Positions 7,463 to 14,831 of a stretch of DNA of 22,484 nucleotides are shown one piece after another. Each line of letters begins with the position of its first letter. Positions within the stretch are counted from its first letter, which is position 1. The notes under the pieces were generated by a model that was given only the letters and a program-made list of their open reading frames with translations, did not search any database and was not told the origin of the DNA. The position numbers and the translations under genes were made by a program. The stretch comes from a bacterium. Lineage in GTDB: Bacteria; Verrucomicrobiota; Verrucomicrobiia; Opitutales; UBA953. Location of the stretch: positions 1 to 22,484 of the forward strand of contig RFOO01000003.1 in the NCBI GenBank assembly GCA_009926645.1. Direction: 5' to 3'.

Positions 7463-10458
7463 TCGGAAAGGGTTTCCACAACTTCCCAGCCTTCATCGCG
7501 TACCAAGGCTTCTGCCTTTTTCCATTTCAAATCTTGGACCTGCTCTCCCTTGCGGATGCGAACCACCGCATTGCGACCAATTTTAGGTACACTTCGACGG
7601 TAGGGTTCTAATTTTGGGCGATTGGCTGGCGCAGAAATTCCTGATGTGTCTTCGGGTGTACCGGGTTCAGCTGGACCTGTCGCTACGGCTTTTTCTTGAG
7701 CAGCTCGCAAGAGCGACTCTAAGGCTTCCATACTAGAAGCGGTTCGAAATAGACCTGAGCAAACCTCGGTGCGCAGTTGACGCATTAACTGCTCAAAGGC
7801 TTTATAGGCTTCGGACTTATATTCATTGAGCGGATCTTTCTGGGCATAACCTCGCAGGCCTACGGCACGACGTAATTCCTCCATTTCAGTGAGGTGATTT
7901 TGCCAATGACGATCAATGGCACGGAGTAAAATATGCCGTTCGAGGTGTTGCAGTACTTCTTTAGATTCGTGTTGCTCGCGGCTGGCTTGCAGCTCGGTGA
8001 TTTTTTTCATTACCAAAGCGACTGCCAAATCGCGATTGAGAGGTAACAAGTCATCGATGGTCAGGCGAATAGGGAAAGTACCAACAAACCAAGAGACAAA
8101 AGCCTCTGCACCAGTCCGTTCTGCGTTCGACTCGAAATCGCGATAGGCGGTGTCTAAGCGGTCCTCAATTTCATCAGCAATTACCTCAAGAAGAATGGTT
8201 CGAGAGTTTTCTTCGGTGAGGACGCGATTACGCAAACCGTAAACGATTTGGCGCTGATGATTGAGAACGTCGTCGTACTGTAAAAGACGTTTTCGTTGAG
8301 AATAATTCTGACCTTCAACGCGTTTTTGCGCCGTACCAATCGAGCGATTGAGTAAAGGGTGCTCTAAGGGCTCACCTTCTTTAAAAGATTTTTCCAAGAG
8401 GGAAGAGATAATGCCCGCATTGGAAAAGAGACGCATTAAATCGTCTTCCAGGGAAACGAGGAAGCGAGAGCAGCCGGGGTCGCCTTGTCGAGAACAACGA
8501 CCGCGCAACTGGCGATCGACTCGACGAGATTCGTGGCGTTCGGTGCCGAGGACATAGAGACCGCCTAAATCGCGAACCCCTTCGCCTAGTCGGATGTCTG
8601 TACCACGACCAGCCATGTTTGTCGCAATCGTCACCGCACCTTTTTGTCCAGCTAAGGTAACAATGTCAGCCTCTTGCTCGTGGTGTTTGGCGTTGAGAAC
8701 TTTGTGAGGTACTTTAGCGATGTTTAACATTCGACTAAAGGTTTCGGAGGCCTCTACCGAAGCTGTGCCGACAAGCACAGGCTGACCGCGATGATAGGAC
8801 TCGGATACCTCTTTGATAGCGTAGTTATACTTTTCGCGTCTCGTCTTGAAAAAGATGTCGTTTTTATCGATACGAATACAGGTGCGATTCGGCGGAATCG
8901 TCACAACCGTTAGACCGTAAATTTCATGAAACTCGGTGGCTTCTGTTTCCGCGGTGCCAGTCATGCCAGCTAATTTGGCATACATGCGGAAGTAGTTTTG
9001 AATCGTGATGGTTGCGTAGGTCTTATTTTCTTTTTCAAGGGCTACACCTTCTTTGGCTTCAACGGCTTGGTGCAGTCCATCGCTCCAACGACGTCCCGCC
9101 ATAATCCGTCCAGTATTTTCATCAACGATCATCACCTTACCTTCTTGCACGACGTAATGACGGTCTTTTTCGTACAGTGCAAAAGCCTTCAAGAGTTGGC
9201 CAATCGCGTGAATGTCCTCGGAGACTTTAACATAACTCGCTTCCGCTTCAGCGCGCAACTCATTGCGGCGTTCAGGCGAAAGCGATTCATCTTTATCGAG
9301 TTCGATATAGCGAGTGGGTAAATCAGGAAGAACGAAAGCGTCGGGTTCGTTGGGACGAAGAGTGTCGCGACCTAATTGAGAGAGGTCGGACTCATGGTTG
9401 CGTTCGTTAATTGCAAAATAGAGTCGTTCCTTAAGGTGGAAACGTCGGTCTTTCTCGATGTCGCTGGCGAGAATACCTTCAAATTTTTCTAAGGCTTTAC
9501 GCCAGCGACCATTTTCCATCAGTCGAGCAAAAGCTTTATTACGAGGCATGCCGTGTGCCGTGAGCCAGAGTTTATCGAGCGTCGTATCACTGGGTTCGCG
9601 TCCTTCGGGTAAGGCTTTGAGTTCAGCCTCAGCTTCATTAATAATGCGGGTGACTAATTGCGTTTGTTTCTCGAAGAGACCTTTAACCTGCGAGACTAAG
9701 CGTGGAAAAGGTGGCTCTCTTTCTTCGGTAACTGGACCAGAAATAATGAGTGGAGTTCGTGCTTCATCGATAAGGATGGAGTCGATTTCATCGACGATAC
9801 AAAAGTAGTGACCGCGTTGGACTTGTTCTGGAGCACTCAGAGCCATCCCATTATCACGCAGGTAATCGAAACCAAATTCAGAAGCAGTGCCGTAGGTAAT
9901 ATCGCAGGCATAAGCCTTTTGACGTTCGGCATTATCCATTTGATTTTGAATACATCCCACGGTGAGGCCCAACCAGCGATAGAGATGTCCCATCCACTCA
10001 GAATCTCGTCGGGCTAAGTAATCATTCACCGTAACCAGCTGGCAATTTTTTCCAGTTAAAGCGTTCAGGTAAAGGGGCAGGGTGGCGACAAGGGTTTTAC
10101 CTTCACCCGTAGCCATTTCAGAAATCTTGTTTTGATGCAGAGCAATTCCGCCAATGAGTTGTACATCGAAGTGCACCATTTGCCAGGTGAGTTCATGATC
10201 GCATACCGTGGCCTTTGTTCCGCAGAGACGGCGGGCAGCATTTTTTACAACGGCGAAGGCTTCGGGTAATAAAGCATCGAGACTCTCGCCCTTGGCATGG
10301 CGTGATTTGAACTCCGCGGTCTTGGCCTGGATTTCGGCATCGCTCAGTTTTTGATACTCATTTTCGAGGGCATTGATGCGCTTCACAATGGGGGCGCATT
10401 GACGGAGGAACTTCCGATTGTGACTGCCGGCGAAGAGCTTGAGGATGCTGAGAAACAT
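7459..10458 (-). CDS. secA: Preprotein translocase ATPase SecA
   Basis: A 999-residue motor that drives unfolded preproteins through SecYEG. The ATG at 10458 (MFLSILKLFAGSHNRKF) matches the family N-terminus; an in-frame TTG at 10482 is rejected. Walker A MATGEGKT ends near residue 122; Walker B VDEIDSILIDEARTPL starts at 222. VDENTGRIMAGRRWSDGL lies near 445-462, followed by AGMTGTAETEA and the RGTD motif in TNMAGRGTDIRLG. The preprotein cross-linking region is enlarged: the VDENTGR motif comes about 50 residues later than in E. coli SecA (from memory), with charged extra helices around 255-410. The usual C-terminal zinc tail (CxCxSGxKxKxCH type) is absent; the protein instead ends in a basic linker and a short domain with RKGEQVQDLKWKKAEALV. 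It is transcribed divergently from trxB and overlaps lnt by 4 nt. Confidence 0.98.
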   Translation of the reverse strand: MFLSILKLFAGSHNRKFLRQCAPIVKRINALENEYQKLSDAEIQAKTAEFKSRHAKGESLDALLPEAFAVVKNAARRLCGTKATVCDHELTWQMVHFDVQLIGGIALHQNKISEMATGEGKTLVATLPLYLNALTGKNCQLVTVNDYLARRDSEWMGHLYRWLGLTVGCIQNQMDNAERQKAYACDITYGTASEFGFDYLRDNGMALSAPEQVQRGHYFCIVDEIDSILIDEARTPLIISGPVTEEREPPFPRLVSQVKGLFEKQTQLVTRIINEAEAELKALPEGREPSDTTLDKLWLTAHGMPRNKAFARLMENGRWRKALEKFEGILASDIEKDRRFHLKERLYFAINERNHESDLSQLGRDTLRPNEPDAFVLPDLPTRYIELDKDESLSPERRNELRAEAEASYVKVSEDIHAIGQLLKAFALYEKDRHYVVQEGKVMIVDENTGRIMAGRRWSDGLHQAVEAKEGVALEKENKTYATITIQNYFRMYAKLAGMTGTAETEATEFHEIYGLTVVTIPPNRTCIRIDKNDIFFKTRREKYNYAIKEVSESYHRGQPVLVGTASVEASETFSRMLNIAKVPHKVLNAKHHEQEADIVTLAGQKGAVTIATNMAGRGTDIRLGEGVRDLGGLYVLGTERHESRRVDRQLRGRCSRQGDPGCSRFLVSLEDDLMRLFSNAGIISSLLEKSFKEGEPLEHPLLNRSIGTAQKRVEGQNYSQRKRLLQYDDVLNHQRQIVYGLRNRVLTEENSRTILLEVIADEIEDRLDTAYRDFESNAERTGAEAFVSWFVGTFPIRLTIDDLLPLNRDLAVALVMKKITELQASREQHESKEVLQHLERHILLRAIDRHWQNHLTEMEELRRAVGLRGYAQKDPLNEYKSEAYKAFEQLMRQLRTEVCSGLFRTASSMEALESLLRAAQEKAVATGPAEPGTPEDTSGISAPANRPKLEPYRRSVPKIGRNAVVRIRKGEQVQDLKWKKAEALVRDEGWEVVETLSE

Positions 10459-10579
10459 GGGTCCGGTAACAGTCTGTAGCAAACCCCGACCCAGCCCCCT
10501 GGGGCAAGCCTTGACTCACTTGTTCACGATAGGGTTTTCCGCCTTGCCGTCCCCCTTAGCCCATAGAATAGGTTTCTGT

Positions 10580-11503
10580 ATGGCAGAAAACGTCATTATC
10601 CTCGGTACGGGCTGCGCTGGCCTTACCGCCGCCATTTATGCGGCACGTGCAGGTCTTTCTCCCCTTGTTTTAGAAGGAGGTCAGCCAGGTGGCCAATTGA
10701 CCACCACTTCCGAGGTCGAGAATTTCCCAGGGTTTGTGCATGGCGTTGATGGTAATGAACTGATTTCAAACATGAAAGCTCAGGCGGAGCGCTTTGGAGC
10801 AAAATTTGCCTGGGATCGCATCGATACGGTCGATTTTTCAGGCTCCATCAAAAAACTGAAGGGCGGTGAAGCGACTTATGAAGCTAAGGCAGTCATTATC
10901 GCCACGGGCGCATCTCCTCGTCTTTTAGGAATCCCTGGTGAGAAAGAATATTATGGTGGCAATGGAGTAACAACCTGTGCCACTTGCGATGGTGCTTTTT
11001 ATCGCGATGTTCCCGTCGTTGTGGTGGGTGGTGGTGACTCTGCCTGCGAGGAGGCCTTATTCTTAACGCGTTTTGCTTCCAAAGTTATTTTGGTGCACCG
11101 TCGCGATAAATTCCGGGCTTCAGAAATCATGGTGCAACGTGTTAAATCTCACGAGAAGATTGAACTGGCTTTGAATTGCACTCCACTTGAAGTACTCGGC
11201 GGTGCCGATGGGAAGGTAAATCATTTGCGTGTCAAAGATCAGGCAGGACAAACCCGAGACATTCCTTGTAAGTGCGTCTTTATTGCGATTGGCCACGTGC
11301 CTAACACCAAGCCATTCACGCCTGCTTTGCCGATTGATGAAAATGGTTATTTTGTCGCTGGTGATAATACAGTTAGTACTCCAATCCCCGGCGTCTTTGT
11401 TGCTGGCGATTGTGCAGACCATGTTTACCGACAGGCCATCACTGCAAGAATTTCCATCGCTGACTTCTTTTGTGGAATGAAGGGTAGAACATGCTCGGTG
11501 TAA
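10580..11503 (+). CDS. trxB: Thioredoxin reductase with an aberrant C-terminus
   Basis: A 307-residue NADPH-dependent flavoenzyme that reduces thioredoxin. The ATG at 10580 gives the standard FAD-binding start ILGTGCAGLTAAIYAARA; an upstream in-frame ATG at 10439 would overlap secA and add junk sequence. The redox pair is C133 and C136 in CATCDG. The NADPH loop is VVGGGDSACEEA followed by HRRDKFRAS. GVFVAGDCADHVYRQAITA near 270-289 is the expected FAD-contact region. From residue 290 the family sequence (normally A-G-x-G-C-x-A-A followed by a closing helix, roughly 25 residues) is missing. It is replaced by 18 residues that are the antisense reading of the ilvB 3' end. The stop lies 79 nt inside ilvB on the other strand. 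The gene is otherwise full and intact; whether the enzyme is functional, or the join is an assembly error, is open. Confidence 0.93.
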   Translation: MAENVIILGTGCAGLTAAIYAARAGLSPLVLEGGQPGGQLTTTSEVENFPGFVHGVDGNELISNMKAQAERFGAKFAWDRIDTVDFSGSIKKLKGGEATYEAKAVIIATGASPRLLGIPGEKEYYGGNGVTTCATCDGAFYRDVPVVVVGGGDSACEEALFLTRFASKVILVHRRDKFRASEIMVQRVKSHEKIELALNCTPLEVLGGADGKVNHLRVKDQAGQTRDIPCKCVFIAIGHVPNTKPFTPALPIDENGYFVAGDNTVSTPIPGVFVAGDCADHVYRQAITARISIADFFCGMKGRTCSV

Positions 11504-13245
11504 GGAACAACCACATCGAGCAGATAAGGGCCATCATGGGCGAGCATTTCACGAATGGCTTCGCGAAGTTCTTCGCGCTTCATTACTTGTCGGGCTTTAA
11601 TACCAAAGCCATTGGCAATCTTCACGAAGTCAGGATAGAGACCAGCCGGGTTGTCTGGGCTGCCGATGTTGCTTGCATCGCCGAGAATTGTGTGACCGCG
11701 AACGCCTGCGTAGAAACGATCTTCCCATTGAACCACCATGCCGAGGTGTTGGTTGTTAAGGAGTAAAATCTTGGCATTGATTTTCTCAATTTTCATACAG
11801 GCAAGTTCCTGAATGTTCATTAAGAAGGAGCCATCTCCATCGATATCGACTACGTGTTTCTTGGGGAAAGCGACTTTAGCACCGATAGCGGCGGGTAAGC
11901 CGAAGCCCATCGTACCAGCACCAAGAGAACTGATAAAGGTTCTTGGTTTGTTGAATTGATAATACTGTGGTGCCCACATTTGGTGCTGACCAACGCCCGT
12001 AGAAATAATGGCTTCGCCTTTGGATTCTTCGAAAAGAACTTCGACTGCTTCTTGAGGGAGAATATGCTTGGAGCCCTTGCGATCGTAGCTGAAGGGGAAG
12101 GGGTGTTCTTTTTTCCAGCCGTTAATGGTGCTGAACCACTTTTTTAAATCGGGTTTCTGGAAATTCTTTTTCGTTAATGCTAAAAGACGCTGGAGAGCGT
12201 GCTTAACGTCGGAATGAATCGGGTAGTGCGCGAATTTATTTTTGTGATGCTCTGAGCGATCGATGTCGATGTGGACAATTGTGGCATCCGGGGCGAACTT
12301 TTCGATGGCTCCCGTAATACGGTCGTCGAAACGTGCACCGAGAACGATTAACAAATCGCTCTTACAGACGGCCCAATTCCCTGCCACTGTGCCATGCATG
12401 CCGTACCAGTAGAGTGATTGGGGGTGGTTGGCGGGGAAAGCTCCCAAGCCCATTAACGTTGAGGCAACAGGAATGCCCGTTGCTTCTGCGAAATTGATTA
12501 GTTCTTGGTGGGCATGGCCCGAAAGAATACCGCCACCGATGTAGAGGACGGGTTGCTTCGATTTTTCGATGAGACGAACGACTTTTTCAAATTCGCTATC
12601 GGGTGCTTTGGGCGGAACAGGAAGGCCAGGAATGCTGACGTCGTCGATTGATTTTGGGAATACAGGAACCCATTCGTGTTGTTGAACATCTTTCGGGATG
12701 TCGATAACTACGGGGCCAGGACGACCAGTTGTCGCAATCTTGAAAGCCTTATACATGATCATCGGTAGTTCTTCGTAATTTAAAACGAGGAACGAGTGCT
12801 TCACGATGGGAAGCGTCATGCCATAGAAATCTGTTTCTTGGAATGCGGCACGGCCGATAAATTGTTGGTAAACTTGACCTGTGATGCAGATAAGCGGAAT
12901 GCTGTCCATGTGTGCATCGGCAATGGCAGTGACGAGATTCGTAGCACCAGGGCCAGAAGTGGCCATACAAACTCCAGGCTTACCTGTAGCACGAGCATAA
13001 CCATGAGCCATGAATGCGCCGCCTTGTTCGTGACGGGGAAGAATGGTACGAATTTTTTTCGAGCGCGTGAGCCCTTGGTGAAGCTCCATCGAAGCACCAC
13101 CTGGGTAGGCGAAAATGGTATCCACGCCGAGATTCTCTAAGCATCGCACCATGACATCACAGCCACGCATTTTGACACCCGTTTTGGCGGATGTGGTGGA
13201 AGGTGTGTGGGTGGTCGATTGTTTGGCGGCGTGCTTTTTTGACAT
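11425..13245 (-). CDS. ilvB: Acetolactate synthase large subunit
   Basis: A 606-residue ThDP- and FAD-dependent enzyme for the first common step of valine, leucine and isoleucine synthesis. The ATG at 13245 (MSKKHAAKQ) is preferred: a basic, Ser/Thr-rich stretch leads into the core at about residue 26 (MRGCDVMVRCLENLGV). A longer in-frame start at 13404 would add 53 unlike residues. The key glutamate is E73 in PRHEQGGAFMAHGYARATG. The FAD/middle domain runs about 215-360. The ThDP motif GDGSFLMN starts at 470 and ends with LLLNNQ near 494-499, followed by GMVVQWEDRFYAG as in anabolic AHAS. The last about five residues (VMACR) are the antisense of trxB, so the C-terminus may be slightly altered. 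No ilvN regulatory subunit follows, which is unusual. thiD lies 155 nt upstream on the same strand. Confidence 0.96.
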   Translation of the reverse strand: MSKKHAAKQSTTHTPSTTSAKTGVKMRGCDVMVRCLENLGVDTIFAYPGGASMELHQGLTRSKKIRTILPRHEQGGAFMAHGYARATGKPGVCMATSGPGATNLVTAIADAHMDSIPLICITGQVYQQFIGRAAFQETDFYGMTLPIVKHSFLVLNYEELPMIMYKAFKIATTGRPGPVVIDIPKDVQQHEWVPVFPKSIDDVSIPGLPVPPKAPDSEFEKVVRLIEKSKQPVLYIGGGILSGHAHQELINFAEATGIPVASTLMGLGAFPANHPQSLYWYGMHGTVAGNWAVCKSDLLIVLGARFDDRITGAIEKFAPDATIVHIDIDRSEHHKNKFAHYPIHSDVKHALQRLLALTKKNFQKPDLKKWFSTINGWKKEHPFPFSYDRKGSKHILPQEAVEVLFEESKGEAIISTGVGQHQMWAPQYYQFNKPRTFISSLGAGTMGFGLPAAIGAKVAFPKKHVVDIDGDGSFLMNIQELACMKIEKINAKILLLNNQHLGMVVQWEDRFYAGVRGHTILGDASNIGSPDNPAGLYPDFVKIANGFGIKARQVMKREELREAIREMLAHDGPYLLDVVVPYTEHVLPFIPQKKSAMEILAVMACR

Positions 13246-13400
13246 AGGAGTGTGACGGCTGGATGGCCTAGGGAACGAGTTAGAAAAGGTGACTCCACTA
13301 AAGGGGCAAGTGTGAATAACCTGAATAACACTAAAAATTGAACAAAATTCTCGAAATGATGGGGGTGTTGCAGCGAAGGCATGCCCCCTAGGTCTACCCA

Positions 13401-14168
13401 TCAATGTCGAATATGCTTAAGTCCAGCTACCCGTATCGGTTTTTTCATCGCCTCTTGAAGGTAACGATGGGCTAGGGTGGTTGCGGTTGCCAAGTCCTGA
13501 CCTAGAGCAAGTTGGGCGGTGATGGCGGCCGACAAAGTGCAACCACTCCCGTGTGTATCAATCTCGGGAATCCGTTTTGCTTTTAGGCTGAGGGTTTTAC
13601 CGTCAGGCCAGGCTAAAGTGTCGATCAATTCATCTCCGAGGGCATGACCGCCTTTGAGTAAACAGGGGACTCCAAAACAGTGGGCTAATTCGCAGGCTTC
13701 AGCTTCATTCTTTTCGCCCCCGTGTGCTTTTCGCCCTAATAAAAGAGAGGCTTCATCGAGATTTGGGGTAACCAGTGTTGCTCTAGGAATGAGGTAGTTT
13801 TTGACGGCGGCAATAGCTTCGGGAGAGAGAAGGGTGGCTCCACTGGATGCCACCATGACTGGGTCGACCACGTAAGGAATGGAACTTTGTGTGAGAAAGT
13901 CGGCGACTGCTAAAACAATCTCAGAGTTAAATAACATCCCTGTTTTAATCGCTTTAGGGTGATAATGTTTGGTTACCTGTCGGCATTGTTCGATGACGAA
14001 TTTGGCAGGTGCGACATGAATGTCGGAAACACCCTGAGGATTTTGTGCTGTGAGACAGGTAATGGCTGTGGTGCCATAAACTCCCTGCGCAGCGAAGGTG
14101 AGTAAATCAACCTGTATGCCAGCACCAGCGCCGCTATCGGATCCGGCAATGCTTAGAGCCACAGACAT
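13401..14168 (-). CDS. thiD: Hydroxymethylpyrimidine/phosphomethylpyrimidine kinase
   Basis: A ribokinase-fold enzyme of about 255 residues that phosphorylates HMP and HMP-phosphate to HMP-pyrophosphate for thiamine synthesis. The ATG at 14168 (MSVALSIAGSDSGAGAG) puts the substrate motif where the family has it; an ATG at 14192 adds eight residues (MLKNRETE) and cannot be excluded, as neither start has a good ribosome binding site. Motifs: IAGSDSGAGAGIQVDLLTF at the N-terminus, AITCLTAQNPQGV, PYVVDPVMVASSGATLL, VTPNLDEASLLLG, CLLKGGH, and the C-terminal anion-hole motif DTHGSGCTLSAAI with the catalytic-site GSGC. It lies upstream of ilvB on the same strand with a 155-nt gap, and diverges from the gene at 14277. 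No TPP riboswitch was seen in its 108-nt upstream region. Confidence 0.95.
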   Translation of the reverse strand: MSVALSIAGSDSGAGAGIQVDLLTFAAQGVYGTTAITCLTAQNPQGVSDIHVAPAKFVIEQCRQVTKHYHPKAIKTGMLFNSEIVLAVADFLTQSSIPYVVDPVMVASSGATLLSPEAIAAVKNYLIPRATLVTPNLDEASLLLGRKAHGGEKNEAEACELAHCFGVPCLLKGGHALGDELIDTLAWPDGKTLSLKAKRIPEIDTHGSGCTLSAAITAQLALGQDLATATTLAHRYLQEAMKKPIRVAGLKHIRH

Positions 14169-14276
14169 TTCAGTTTCACGATTTTTTAACATTAAAATTA
14201 AAGTTTGTTTAAGAAGGTTTTATCGATTTATGTCTTTGTTTAACGCCACTAAGCGACTCTCACTTAAATCTTAAGA

Positions 14277-14624
14277 ATGAGCAAGCCGACTAAACAACGA
14301 CGCTATATTTCATCCGATGCTCTGTTGGCTTTGGAGCGTTTGGTTGTTGGACGTGAGTGTAATGAATTCGATATTTTATCAACCGAGAGAAAGGTTTTAG
14401 CCTATATGATTTTAATGCGACTCGGTCTGGTCAAGGGGACCATCGTTGAAGTCCCCGGCCGAGGTTTCCCTGATGTGATTGTGGAGACGGTTACCGAAGC
14501 GGGACGAAAGGCTTACATGAATCGTAAATATGAGGAAAATCAGAGTCGTGTCTCGGCTAAAACCTTAATGATTGCGCTCTTGGTTTTGTTTTTTATCGGG
14601 ATTTTTATTTATCGACTTAAATAG
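14277..14624 (+). CDS. Small tail-anchored protein with a winged-helix-like domain
   Basis: A 115-residue protein with no name I recognise. It begins with a basic stretch (SKPTKQRR) and has no signal peptide. Residues about 12-82 read like a winged-helix fold: helices at 12-25 and 35-50, then KGTIVEVPGRGFPDVIVETVTEAGRKAYM, resembling the beta-wing and closing 'TEAGR-A' helix of PadR/MarR-like proteins. Residues 95-112 are a single hydrophobic segment (TLMIALLVLFFIGIFIY), followed by RLK, so the protein is probably tail-anchored with its N-terminal domain in the cytoplasm. A membrane-tethered DNA- or protein-binding role is an inference only. It stands alone, divergent from thiD; no terminator is evident after it. 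Confidence 0.65.
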   Translation: MSKPTKQRRYISSDALLALERLVVGRECNEFDILSTERKVLAYMILMRLGLVKGTIVEVPGRGFPDVIVETVTEAGRKAYMNRKYEENQSRVSAKTLMIALLVLFFIGIFIYRLK

Positions 14625-14831
14625 GCTTAAATATCCTGACTTTTTCGACTGTTAATAACCTATCTTGTTTGGATTGGCCCAACCGTGATTAAAGCGCGGG
14701 TTTTTAAGCCTTCTGGGATCCATGTGAGCCCCTAATCCATTGACAGCAGAGCCTGCTTTCCCCTTTTTGTGGGGTTCTGTCGCGCGACCAAATGTCTCTC
14801 GGCAATCCAATTACCCATTTTTTACACACCT

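Noticed and set aside
8000..8600. Open frames on the plus strand inside secA and others inside ppdK and purL
   Set aside because: They are antisense or out-of-frame shadows of long, clearly conserved genes and show no family motifs.
10511..10569. TTGACT (10511-10516) and TAGAAT (10564-10569) as a trxB promoter
   Set aside because: The two hexamers are far too distant to act as one promoter, and neither has a good partner at 16-18 nt.
10439..10579. Longer trxB start at 10439
   Set aside because: It would overlap secA and add 47 unlike residues before the standard FAD motif; the ATG at 10580 fits the family.
13246..13404. Longer ilvB start at 13404, and a leader-peptide attenuator in this stretch
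   Set aside because: The added residues do not resemble the family. No run of Ile/Val/Leu codons in a short leader frame and no clear terminator was seen.
14193..14276. TPP riboswitch upstream of thiD
   Set aside because: The stretch is short and AT-rich, and none of the conserved THI-box segments (such as CUGAGA or ACCUGAUCUGG-like) was seen.
14617..14634. Direct repeat CTTAAATA twice at the end of the 14277 gene
   Set aside because: Short and AT-rich, only two copies, and can arise by chance.
14740..14768. TTGACA at 14740-14745 as a sigma-70 promoter for ppdK
   Set aside because: The hexamer is perfect, but 17 nt further the sequence is CTTTTT and no -10-like hexamer fits at 16-19 nt.
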